64,000 nt of DNA from Maylandia zebra. Its lineage: Eukaryota > Chordata > Actinopteri > Cichliformes > Cichlidae. Positions 46,216 to 57,114 of this stretch are shown piece by piece (within the stretch, counting starts at the first letter, position 1; every line of letters begins with the position of its first letter). Location: the NCBI RefSeq assembly GCF_041146795.1, contig NC_135183.1:12683840-12747839 (forward strand), read 5' to 3'. Both the position numbers and the translations under genes were made by a program. The notes under the pieces were generated by a model. That model was not told the DNA's origin and did not search any database. It saw only the letters and a list, made by a program, of their open reading frames with translations.

Positions 46216-47414
46216 CTGACTGTTCTTATTTGTGTTCATCTAAAATACCCTTTGTTGCTGCCATGTAAGATATGTTTGTTCATTTTATTTGGTTATTTGG
46301 TTTTTGTTTGATTTTCAATTCGCAGCACAATACATTTGTGCTGTGGTAATTTCATCTATATAAAATGCTAAATGAAAGATTAAAAATTATAGATATTTGT
46401 ATTTTATTGCTTCAGCCTTGGCATTATCACAAGTAATCAAATGCATTTTTCAGATTAAGGTTTGATTTGAAAGAAATAAAACTGAGCAACTGGTGTTAGG
46501 GCACCCAAAACAGTTAACACAGGCAATAACATGGTAGATGCATAAAGTAGAATAGTATGATAGAATCTGACAAAACAAAATAGCTCGAAAAGGCAAAAAT
46601 GTCTCAGAAAAGTTCAATAAAATAAAATGAATATAGGAAGTCTAAAAAGTAGCAATCTAAATAGTATTCTAAGTGGGTTATGAAAGCTGTGACACACCTT
46701 TCCCTTAAAGAAAGAAGCTTGTTGATTTTTCTTTATTAGTTATTTGTTTATAAATAATGTAGTATAAATAACCTGCAAGATAAAGATCAAGAAATGCAAG
46801 GCAAGCAGAGTTGAAAGTGCAATCGTATATGAGGCGTAGCATGGTAATCTATATTTTCAAAATAAAAATATTTTTCATATTTGGAACGTTGCTACGGAAT
46901 TTATTTTGATAGTATCACCCGGAAGGGTTTTCATAACAACATTGTATGGCATCCGGAGGAGGTTGTCAATTTATCTGTAGATTTTTTATCTGTTTAAATT
47001 GTTCTTATCACTGGTTGTGATGGCCACTTTAATACTTTTTAGTAGTCTCTCAGAGAATTTTTACTTTAGAGTAGTTATGCTTTTAGCTGGTTATCTGTTC
47101 CTAAGCTAACACTAGCTTGTTTGCTGACGTTATGTAGCAAACAGCTGTGGGGCAGCTGTCTGAGGGTCGCGGGAGCCCGAAACGCTTTGAAACGTCAAGG
47201 CAGGAGTCTTTGTGTTCACTGTGTTTGTGTTCCAGCAAACTGCAGGGAGTCGTAATTAACTTTTTTAGTCAGCCAAATTAAAAACATTTTTCTGTTTTCC
47301 CCCAAGCTGCACGTCTGGACGAGAAACTTTGTCTTATGTCCATGCAGGCTAAAACAGGCTAATACTTAAAGTTTGCTTTTCTTTAGTTTGAAATGCACAT
47401 GTTTAACTGTCCAG
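46216..47414. other. Intergenic region and tbc1d7 upstream sequence
   Basis: AT-rich to about 46.9 kb, then a locally GC-richer stretch (47100-47240) that may hold the tbc1d7 promoter and a non-coding first exon. The coding exon is preceded by a T-rich tract and CCAG (47411-47414), which looks like a splice acceptor 8 bp before the ATG. Confidence 0.5.
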
Positions 47415-47422
47415 GCGGCACC

Positions 47423-47534
47423 ATGGCTGACGACCCACAGAGAAATTTTCGCTCTGCATACTACGAGAAAGTGGGTTTCAGAGGAGTGGAGGAGAAGAAG
47501 TCCCTGGAGATACTACTCAAAGACAATCCTCTGG
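47423..47534 (+). CDS. tbc1d7: tbc1d7 coding exon 1
   Basis: 112 nt, [20 protein letters not shown] to LLKDNPL; donor gtgggt. Confidence 0.95.
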
Positions 47535-50500
47535 GTGGGTAACGGAAAATTATCGCTCGTGCTAGCATAGGTAGCATAAGTGTAAAGTCTCTTGCTAGCT
47601 AAGCGTCCGCACTACCATGACAATAACAATATACCTGTAAGCCAATGCTATGCTATAATATAATCTTACGAACACTTTATTAAAGACACCTGTTCAGCTA
47701 CTCATTACCGCAAATATCTCATAAGCCAATCACGTGATAGCAACTGAATGCATTTAGGCATGTAAACATAATCAAGATTACCTGCCGAAGTTCAAACTGA
47801 GTCTTGCAAAATGAAGAAAGGTGGTTTAAGTGATTTTTGAATGCGGCATGGTTGTTTGCATCATCTGATTTGTCATCATCGGAGTGGCACAGGCCACTCA
47901 GGGGTTTGCAGAGAAAATATGCACTGTGCAGCAGTTCTCGTGGTGAAAATGCCTTGTTGATGGCAGAAGTCAGAGGAGGATTGCCAGGCTGCTTGAGCTG
48001 ATAGGGAGGCAACAGTAGCTTAAAGAACCACCCATTGGAACTAGTTATGCAGAAGTGCCAATATGAATGCACGGCATGTAAAACTTAGGAGCAGATTGGC
48101 TTCAGCAGCAGAAGGTGCCACTCCTGTCAATTGATAACAGAAAACGGAGACTCTAATCGTCATGGGCTGATTGGAATTGAACAGTAGAAAACATTGTCTA
48201 ATCTGATAAGTCTTGATTTCTGCTGCAGCATTCAAATGGTAGACGGATGAATGGTTAAAATATGGTGCACATAACATGAAAGCATGCATCTTGCCATGTG
48301 TCAGTGGCTCAGGCTGGTGGTTGGTTGTTGATGGTGGTTGATGGTGTGTAATGGCTTGAGATATATGTTCTTCGCACACTTTGGGTCCCTTACTAACAAC
48401 TGAGGAACGTTTAAATGAAGGGCACCTTCTTGGTCATGTTGCAGGTTTCCAAGGAGGAAAAACATTCCAGTGTTAACATTTTCCTCTTTTACTGCCACAG
48501 ATCTCAAACTTGAATGAATAATTGAGCAGGATTGTTTTCCTGAGTCATACACTGTAAAATGGAGTACATCTTTCTCCTTCTCCTTCTCCCTCTCCCTTAT
48601 CTTTCCAGCTTGGCTTCTCGTGTCTTTTGTATAGTCTCGCTTATTCTCTAACCCTAAGAGAGTCTCCCAGACTTGTTCTCTAAAAACCTAAAGAAGAATT
48701 ATGGATTTGGTCCCTTAACGAAACTGACAACTCCTGGGCCTGGGAGAGCCCAATTGTCCTGTGGAGACGTTTGCTGCCGGGTACTCGATGGTTGGTTGCA
48801 TCATGTGTCTGACGACGCTCTCGATGGAGGACATTGAACGACATCTACCAATTTGGAACCACAATAGCAGAGTTCTGGCTGATTGAAGAACAAGAAGCGG
48901 CTACAGCTGTTCAAAATCCCACAAGGCTGGTTGTAAAATTGGAAGCTGTTTGTTCCGCTAACCAAAACAACTACCATCTTTATCTCATGCGGCACCCCCT
49001 GGCGCCAGCTGGATGCTCAAGGCAAAAGCTGATGGAAATAAAAAAATTCTCCCTTAGATAACAAGACTGTGTTGTGACTGCCTCCCCCCTCATTCAAGAC
49101 CACCTGTGTCGACCTAAGATTGCTGACTTTTGCCTAACTGACTGAAGGGACACTTTCTCTTGGCTGAACACGGAACACACACACACACATGCACACATAT
49201 GCATGTACAATGACACATTTTTCATGTTTTTTTTTTTGGTCTGGAAAAAGCCAGACCAAAAAAATAAATAAATGTATTTTTATATATTTTTTTTTCAATT
49301 TCCCTTTTTTTAAACTTCATACCTGAAGAGTTTTGCTCTCTTACAGATTTAGAAAAGCTAAGCACCTTCAGTCAGAGGTTCCCCCTTCCTTCCATGTACA
49401 GGATTCATGTGTGGAAGGTACTGCTGGGTAAGAATCACATGCGATCAGGTGTTCACCCTGTCACCCTCTTCAGTTGTGCAGATTTGACTAGATGGGTAGA
49501 AACAAAAAATACAGGAGAGAATCACTTAGCTATTGTACTGCACTAGTCTTTAAAGATTTTTTTTAAAAACTATATTTAAAATATTCATTTTCAGTAATTG
49601 TGATTTGCAGTATAGACATATGCAGCCATATGCAAGGCTAAGAGCTGCATGTAAACACATGTTTCGTTTACTTCTATTTCTCTTGTTTGGAACTTATTTA
49701 TGCTAAATAGGTTAATCTGTCCAACACAACTGAACACTGCACTCCTTTTTTAAAATTAACTCAGTTTTGTTAAATGTGTATGTATACATTTCTTAACTAG
49801 AAGTCATCTGTGCCTGCAGGCATCCTACCTCCACACAGTGACTCTCATGCTCTGGTTGGGGGCTACAGGAAGGAGCAGTATCAGGATATCCTGGAAGCTC
49901 TGGAAGTGATGAGATACATCAACTCCTCCACACCCTCCACCCATGTTTACTTGCGGATGTTCCAACTGGAGAGCCAGACCCTCCCGCGATGCTCTGAGAC
50001 TTCACCCCCGGTAAAAAATAAAGTATATCAGTCCATAATAAGCGAAAAGGATGTAAATTTGTGTTTTGTCACATATTTCTTTCTTGTAACAGTGAAGAAA
50101 TAATTCTCACACTGTTCGAAAGCCTGTTTGTTTCCCCTTAAATGGTGCCACATTTGTAAAGAAAATGCATTTGTGGGTTGAGCAGCAGAGTTCAAGATCA
50201 AACAAAAGATCATAGCAACAAAAAGTACATCAAGCAAGAATTCACAAGACAAAATAAGCAATTGAAATTATAATGTCATGCTTATAACATCTAAAAATTG
50301 GAAAATAAAAAAATGTGATGATATCAAACTACAGAAACAAAAGTCTGGATAGTGACTAAAACAACTGCCCAAGAACAGTCACAGGTATCACAGATGGTTT
50401 ATTTAACTGTTTTGTTTTTTTTTGTTTTTTTTTTGTTTGGGTGTGTGGGGAGATGTTAACACGCGGCGTCTTGGTTTTGCAGTGAACAGGGCCAATCTAC

Positions 50501-53500
50501 AGGGGTGGCATGGTGTGGTATGTGCCACCCTAAAATAATCTTTTGCCACCCTAGTTTTGCTTATGACAATGCTGTTGATTAAAATAAGCTAGCATTAACA
50601 ATTTGAACTTAGCTACAGTTAACATTGAATCTAAATTCTAAAACTGAATTTATCCCCTCTGGTAACTTTTTCCTACTAGGTTTTTATGGGGAGCTTTTTG
50701 TGTGTGATTTTTAGATCGGTTGTGTTAATACAGTATGTCAATGAAAAAATAGCTGTAAATTCAGACATGTGAGATTGAAAATAATGATACTAACCAAGGC
50801 ATTGTCAATAGTATTACACACATTGTGTGTCACACACATTCCCTGAGTAGATACCCCTAAAACCTATGCCTATTTTTATCTTCTTCTCCTGTCCTTAAAC
50901 AAACTGAATGTAAATCTACATGCTGCCAACGGAGAGATGCCAAACTGTGTTTCATTGTTCTTGTAACAGTGACAATAAAGATTCTGTTCTATTCAATGAA
51001 AGTGTTGTTGTATAGCTGTTTGATCGTTAAGAAACAATGACCACATAAAAAGTACAGATTTTATTTTAAGTGTTTTTCTCTGGGTCTGTGTTGTTGATAT
51101 GTTTTCTTTTGTTTTTTTCTTCTTCACCAGGATGAAGAGAATGAAGACTTCCTCTCCATCAGCCGAGCCATGGAAGAGATTGTAGATGATCCTGTTGACT
51201 GCTACTGGCTCGTCAAGTGTTTTGTCAACCAGTACCATACAAAGTTTGGAGACTCAGTACCTCACCTTGTAAGTGTTTAATGTTTAGTTTTCATCATTTC
51301 ACACACTGTACACCATCCCGAGATGTGCCAAGTTTCCAGCTACTAGCTCTTTGTGAAGCACCTTTTTGGTGCAAAAATACTATAAGCCTGTCAAACTGTT
51401 TGACATTGTTAATAGATTAACTAAAAGAACGGGAATAAATTGGCGTTAGTGCAGCTTTTTTAGATACGTTTTGTGATAAAGGTACATATGCAGACACTGC
51501 GTCGCTCACAGACACACCACAAGAAGATTGTTGAAAAACGACAAAGCAAAAACTATAACAACATAAGCCTCATTAAATGGTTACATGAAGGTGTTCAGTA
51601 GTCAAATGAAGTAACCCAGGCGTTAGCTATCTAAGTGAGCCCATTCAAAGTAAAGGGACAGTCTTGGTAACATATGGCCAGGTGTGCTGTCAGCACAGCA
51701 GCATATTTTACAAAACATAGTTTAAATTGGAAAAATATGAAGAGCTTTAATGCACAATGCAGGTGATACAATAAATCTAAATCCCTAATCCTGCTTCATA
51801 GTACAGGCCTCAGATGTTGACCAGAAAAAAGACAATGGTTAGAAAACATTCTTCAATTAAACTAAATCATTTTCTGGATAGTTTTGGTCACAGAAAGGAT
51901 AAATTGCAGTAAGAATTGAGGACAAATGATGAGAACTAGGTGATGAAAGTGTGTTTATGTAATTTCTTTTCCTGTACGTCAGTTTTTAATGAGCAGTGTG
52001 AATAAAAGACTGCTCATCTTTGTGAAGTTTAATAATGTTGGAGATAATGCTGCACTGATAATGTTGTTATAAATAACCCTCGCAGCTGTGTGCATACAGA
52101 CAGCTGTTCTGCTGAGTCTAATGAGTTTTTTTAAAGGCTGCTTACTTTCTATTTAAGGCGAACTGTCAAAGTAGAGCTGAGGCCCATGCACGTGTGCTCC
52201 GTTTCACACAGTTGAGGATTTTAAAACAGTGACAGCTGTACTTACATGCAGTGTTGGGGAGTAACAGAATACATGTAACGCCTTTACGTATTTAAAATAC
52301 AAAATATGAGTAACTGTATTCCGTTACAGTTACCGTTTAAAAAGGTGATATTCAGAATACAGTTGAAATAAAGGGATTACACGGCGGTCTTTTCCTGTTT
52401 CATATGTTGGGCTATATCCTCTCTATTTTTGGTAATTCCACGCTGGTGGAAACTCAAACAAAACACCCATTAAGAGGCTCTAATGCCTGTGTCTCAATCT
52501 CGCGGCTCACGTCTACTTGCAGCCCACATAATGACGTGATGAAATATTGTTAAAAATTATTGTTCAAAAAATTATTCAATATGAAGGCAATAGACAGAGT
52601 GTTGCAGGCATAGGCCTAAAGAATGTAGCCTCATGGGCAGTGTAGCCCAGTTGTAAGTAAGCTATTAAGAGTCGACTGTAGACTCGCCTCTCTCTGTCTC
52701 TCAATAGCAAAGTTGGCCTAGACAACAAAGTAAAGCTAGTTTTCGGCTACGAGCCCGACACGAACCCGACGTATTAGCCAGAGGTCCCTTTACTACGGTT
52801 CGGAGCTGTGGACCTGTTTTATATCCGCGCGATTAGTTTTCTATACGAGATCGCTGCAAAAAGTGCAGCCTTACCTAATGTCCACCCTACTGTTACTCAT
52901 TTATATTAAGATTTAAACATCTAGTTGTTATTGGTATGGCGAGTAACCTTCAGTAATAGTAATAAATCACACAGCAATAGTACATTCATGTAGTTGTAAA
53001 AAGCATGATAATATATTAAGTAATCCAAAGTATTCAGAATATATTACTCTCATTGAGTAACGTAATGGAATACGTTACAAAATACATTTTGGGGCATGTA
53101 TTCTGTAATCATGTAATCTGTAGTGGAATACATACACCTTCCCAACACTGCTTATATGTTTATAAATTTGTGAATCTACATATTTTGATGTATTTTTGAC
53201 AGAACGCTGAGACACTGAGTGAGAGTGTATCTTGGTGTAACTTCAATTTGTACAATCTGTATAATGCATAATGGTAAAGTTCTCATGATCCAACAATCTG
53301 AATCACAAAGATCTTAAAATAAAGACTTTGTTATTTTCCTCCTGGGGTAGCCAAAGAGCCTGGAGCATTATCTGAGTCAGGAGGAACCTCGACTGCTAAA
53401 CCATCTGAAGAACAGCGGAGCCCTGCATCAGCTACCCTACAACCTCTGGTTCAGATGCTGCTTTGCTGGCTGCTTGCCTGAATCCAGTCTGCAAAGGTCA

Positions 53501-55431
53501 GTTAACTGTTCACTCCAGAAGCTGCTCATTTCACCATCTTTGGATTGAGCCAACAAAACAAGGGTAGCTGCATTCTCATAAGCTAAAGGGCATTCTTGCA
53601 TTTCTTTAGCATGGAGTCATGGCAGCATGGCAGAAAACTTTTATATAGGGTTCCACATTGTGTCTTACTCAGAAGGCTGCCAGCCATCTTTTCTTCATCA
53701 ACCAAAGTCACAATTTACAAAGAATGGCATGGCTCAACAAGCCGTGTAGCAACAGCTGACTCTACCCAAAAGTCCATCTACAGGAACTGTTGAGTTTGTC
53801 GATTTCAGTGTTAATGAATAAGCAAAAATTGTCAGCATAAAGGTGCATGAAAGCTGCACTTTGTCCGGATTGTCTTAACTGTTTGTCAAAGCGCTCTGTT
53901 ACTGTGTCATAGAGGTCACCTGAAGGCCAATTCATGGTTTCCACATTCTCAAGGGTTTGTGGAGTGTAGCCGAAAATTTACTTCCAGCATAAAATGGATT
54001 TTTGTGTTGAGGACAGATTACACAGATTTTGGAGGTACTTTCTTATTTATATACAATTTATTTACAGACCCAGAGAATAATGAAACACATCGAACAAATT
54101 CCATAGCTCTTGGCTCACCTTGGGAATATCCTACAGCCTTAATTAGTAAATGTGAAGTGACAGCCAGTCTTTTTAAAGCATGTGAAGTATTAAAAAAAAA
54201 TTCTAGTAATTGTATTAAATTTATGTTTATCAAACTTTAACTTTAAGTGTGCTCTAGGACGTGCTGGGTAGTATGTTGGCTCTTTTATTGGTCTGATTGT
54301 GGTCTTCCCTTGTCTTTAGGGTGTGGGACAAGGTGATCAGTGGCTCGTGTAAGATCCTGGTATTTGTGGCCCTGGAGATCCTGCTCAGCTACAAAATTAT
54401 TTTGATGGGCATCAACCGGCCAGAGGGCATGGTCAAATTCTTGTGCAATGTAAGTATAAGAGACAACTGTGTCTCACAGTATGGGTCCAACAATACCTGG
54501 ATTCTGATAAACAATAAACACTCCAGCCTTGGTTTTTGAGTTAGTACAGTAAATCAGATGCAGATACAGCAGTTACAGTTGGCAGGATTTGTAGGCTTTT
54601 TTCTGATGATATAATTTTGGATGAAATAACATTAAGATAAAAAGAATGTACAGGCGATTAGTTGTTCCTAGTTAATATTGTGCTAACCTAATTTGGCCTC
54701 AATTAACATGCCCAAAATCTGCAAATTCATTTTTGGATAATTAACCAACATGTTTTAAATACACAAGTGAGTTTGATTGATGTGCACTAATACAATTTAG
54801 TTTTTTTTTTTAATATCTTACTTCATAAATATGCAGTTCTGCAAGTGTGTGTTGCTAACTTCCAGCTCTGTGATCCATTATTTCTGTAAAACAAAACAAA
54901 CAAACAAGCAAACTGTCCACTGGAGTCAATGGAGATGATCGGACTCTTACCAGTCGGGTGCTCTGATTCGACCCATTCAAGCAGACGTTGCAGGTTCTGG
55001 TTGTGACTGAATGACACTTAGAATGTATAGAATGAGTGAACACATTTTTTTTAATAAATCTTTTTCCTTGTGCTGTAGTTCAGATAGGTGAGAGACATCA
55101 ACTGGTGCACTGCCAAAACACCTGCTGCAGTGTCAGAATGTAGATGTAAGACTAAACTGATAGCACTTGTTTGGGTCACTGGGTGTATTCAACTGAACGA
55201 GTCTCATGGTGAACTGGACGTCCTTGACCTAACAGGACAGATAGATGTACAGTTGGACCCCTACGTTGTAGCTTTTCAAATCCAGACACATATTCTCTCC
55301 TAGCATGTGCTTTGTATGATATTTCCCTTCAATCTCTCTTCCAGATACCGCAGGAGAACACAGATGCCATTGTCACTAAAGCCATTGATTTGTGGCATAA
55401 GTACTCCGGCACCCTGATCCATGCTATATAG
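47423..55431 (+). CDS. tbc1d7: tbc1d7, TBC1 domain family member 7 (complete, 7 coding exons, 294 residues)
   Basis: Joined coding exons 47423-47534, 49347-49427, 49820-50010, 51131-51268, 53351-53496, 54320-54449 and 55345-55431 (885 nt with stop, all junctions in phase). Human TBC1D7 is 293 residues and aligns end to end: [112 protein letters not shown] and [12 protein letters not shown]1D7 is a helical TBC-fold protein that binds TSC1 and stabilises the TSC1-TSC2-TBC1D7 complex, which restrains Rheb and mTORC1. I see no clear IxxDxxR arginine-finger motif, consistent with a structural rather than catalytic role. The ATG has an ideal Kozak context (CACCATGG). Confidence 0.96.
47535..49346 (+). 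other. tbc1d7: tbc1d7 intron 1, with unclassified repeat-like content
   Basis: 1.8 kb. The 3' half (about 48550-49260) has GC-richer, non-intronic texture with CTCCTT runs, a CA run near 49175 and a strong hairpin at 49238-49257 (GGTCTGG/CCAGACC with T/A flanks). It may be an unrecognised transposable element. Confidence 0.5.
49347..49427 (+). CDS. tbc1d7: tbc1d7 coding exon 2
   Basis: 81 nt, ttacag acceptor, gtaaga donor. Encodes [20 protein letters not shown] and VWKVLL. Confidence 0.95.
49428..49819 (+). other. tbc1d7: tbc1d7 intron 2
   Basis: 392 bp GT-AG intron, nothing recognised. Confidence 0.85.
49820..50010 (+). CDS. tbc1d7: tbc1d7 coding exon 3
   Basis: 191 nt, ctgcag acceptor, gtaaaa donor. 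Encodes [20 protein letters not shown] through [15 protein letters not shown]. Confidence 0.95.
50011..51130 (+). other. tbc1d7: tbc1d7 intron 3
   Basis: 1.1 kb. Contains a block (about 50490-50995, GGGGTGGCATGGTGTGGTAT to CAATAAAGATTCTGTTCTAT) that reads like an old interspersed repeat, class unknown. Confidence 0.6.
51131..51268 (+). CDS. tbc1d7: tbc1d7 coding exon 4
   Basis: 138 nt, caccag acceptor, gtaagt donor. Encodes [20 protein letters not shown] and [20 protein letters not shown]. Confidence 0.95.
51269..53350 (+). other. tbc1d7: tbc1d7 intron 4
   Basis: 2.1 kb intron holding a complete 902-bp hAT-like non-autonomous element at 52249-53150. Confidence 0.85.
52249..53150 (+). mobile_element. 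Non-autonomous hAT-like DNA transposon (MITE) with TIRs and 8-bp target duplication
   Basis: Starts CAGTGTTGGGGAGTAACAGA and ends CTTCCCAACACTG, giving inverted ends CAGTGTTGGG/CCCAACACTG. It is flanked by CTTACATG (52241-52248) and CTTATATG (53151-53158), an 8-bp duplication with one mismatch. The inner ends also mirror each other (TACATGTAACG... and ...CGTTACAAAATAC, GTAATCATGTAATCTG). There is no transposase, so it would have moved in trans. An 8-bp duplication with CAGTG ends is typical of the hAT superfamily. Confidence 0.88.
53351..53496 (+). CDS. tbc1d7: tbc1d7 coding exon 5
   Basis: 146 nt, gggtag acceptor, gtcagt donor. Encodes [20 protein letters not shown] through [12 protein letters not shown]. 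Confidence 0.95.
53497..54319 (+). other. tbc1d7: tbc1d7 intron 5
   Basis: 823 bp GT-AG intron, nothing recognised. Confidence 0.85.
54320..54449 (+). CDS. tbc1d7: tbc1d7 coding exon 6
   Basis: 130 nt, tttag acceptor, gtaagt donor. Encodes [20 protein letters not shown] and [20 protein letters not shown]. Confidence 0.95.
54450..55344 (+). other. tbc1d7: tbc1d7 intron 6
   Basis: 895 bp GT-AG intron, nothing recognised. Confidence 0.85.
55345..55431 (+). CDS. tbc1d7: tbc1d7 coding exon 7
   Basis: 87 nt, ttccag acceptor. Encodes [20 protein letters not shown] and SGTLIHAI, then TAG. Confidence 0.95.
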   Translation: MPQENTDAIVTKAIDLWHKYSGTLIHAI

Positions 55432-57098
55432 CAACACGGAGCCAGACAAGGAAAATATCTGGAACCAGAAGTAATCTTCTTTCCTGAAATCCACCTGGAC
55501 TCGCAATGCTTCACTAAGACACTGCGGCACTCGCCGTCCACGGGGCTTTGTCTCTGCGTAACTGAACTGAACTGAAAACTCATCATGGCTGCTTTTGATA
55601 AACCATGGGGACCCTTTTCATACTGTTGATTTTCCAGGTTTCCCCTGCGACTCTGGCAAACCATTCTGGTGAAAGAGACTTGAGTTGGTGGTGGGTTGGG
55701 GGAAAAAAACCAGACGAGGCTGTAACTTATTATTTTTTTAATAAGTTTCTTTCTTTAAGAAACTGCATACATCATAGAAGACTCACAATAAATTAATACC
55801 CACATGCAGGTCTTTCTGCTTTACAAAAGAACATTTGAAAATCCTTTTAATTTATGTACATCCTCTTAGAATTCTGAGAAGAGTTTTCTCAAAACATTTT
55901 TTAAACGCGTACAAGTGACAGTAATATTACTGACTCTTGCATACGCACACACTCAGATACACAATCATAACCCACGCAGCTTGTTCTCACCAATAACATG
56001 GTAAAAACCTCCAATTCATGGACCCAATCTTAAGTGTAAACCATTAAAAAGGGAGAGGAAAAAAAAGGCAAATCGTAAGGTGGCAGGATTGACACGTTTC
56101 GTACCAAAAAGGCTCATGTCAGACAATAAAAGGTGAAATGCAAACACAGTCCTTCTTGTAATTCAGCAGAGAGCTCAGTAACATTTTACTGTGTCTACAG
56201 ATAATATTCTGTATCAAATAAACAAGGTTATTTGGCAACTTTGAAATCCCTGTAAACACGCCTGTAGGCACAGTGACACAGTGGGTTACTGAACTCTTGA
56301 TACTCGTCACTCCAGAATTCTCCATTCAAGGTGACGGCTTTCACAACAGGTCAAGTTGCTTTGGTTTAAAATGGGAATCTGAAGTTTGAAAAGTGTTTGA
56401 ACACTCGAACGCAGCCCACAACTAGATTGATGTAAAAGAGAGAATCTGACATTATTGCTCAGCGGATTGATGTGAAAGTGTTTGGAGACAGGAATTTCCT
56501 TTTGTTGTAGAGAGCACTCTTGGACTTTGATTAGAATTTTAGGGCAATTTGGCTTAAGCTTCAGCTGCCTGCAATAGTACACACTTGTGGAATGTTTTCA
56601 TGCCTCTGGCAAAGAGAAATGATTACTGAGATGTCATACGTGGAGTAAAATCAAGCTAACACAAGCATACTCAAAGGAAAAATTCTGCCCGATGAAAATA
56701 TGGTACAGGCATGAAAACAGTGAGAGTGAAATAAAGACCCTGTGTTTCATCTTTTACCGTCCCCATCCTGTAAAATTGGCACAGATTCTGTGTTGGACCT
56801 CCAGGAGCCTTGTTTAAAAAAAAAAGAAAAAAGAAGTGCTGCAAAGTAAAGATATCACCACCTCTTCATCATAAAAAAAATACAATTAAAAGCTTTTGAA
56901 TATCAAGAAGTCACCAAAATCTCCACAGAGGGGAGACAGTCATTGATCCGTCCATCTCAGTGTTTTTCTCCCGTTTCCTGTAATGGCTCAAACTTGTGTG
57001 ATGAAGCCAGTTCGAAGTTGATGTTGGAAATCTGTAGCAGTCTGAACACTTGAGACTTTAAGGGATTTTAAAAACATGGCTGAGGTCTCTGAGCCGAC
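55432..57098. other. Convergent 3' region of tbc1d7 and phactr1
   Basis: Holds the tbc1d7 3' UTR with a likely polyadenylation signal AATAAA at 55787-55792, and the phactr1 3' UTR entering from the right. I could not place a clear minus-strand polyadenylation signal, so phactr1 transcripts may extend toward or past the tbc1d7 end. Confidence 0.6.
55787..55792 (+). terminator. tbc1d7: Candidate tbc1d7 polyadenylation signal
   Basis: AATAAA about 356 bp after the tbc1d7 stop codon. Confidence 0.6.
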
Positions 57099-57114
57099 TT
57101 ACGGCCTGTGAAAC
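57099..57114 (-). CDS. phactr1: phactr1 last coding exon (FHRP, stop)
   Basis: Only 16 coding nt: after a ctacag acceptor, G completes the Arg codon, then F-H-R-P-stop, identical to the human PHACTR1 C-terminus. Easily missed by gene finders. Confidence 0.92.

Noticed and set aside
52801..52860. GC-rich core of the 52-53 kb block as a possible exon
   Set aside because: It lies inside a transposon with clear inverted ends and has no open frame of note.
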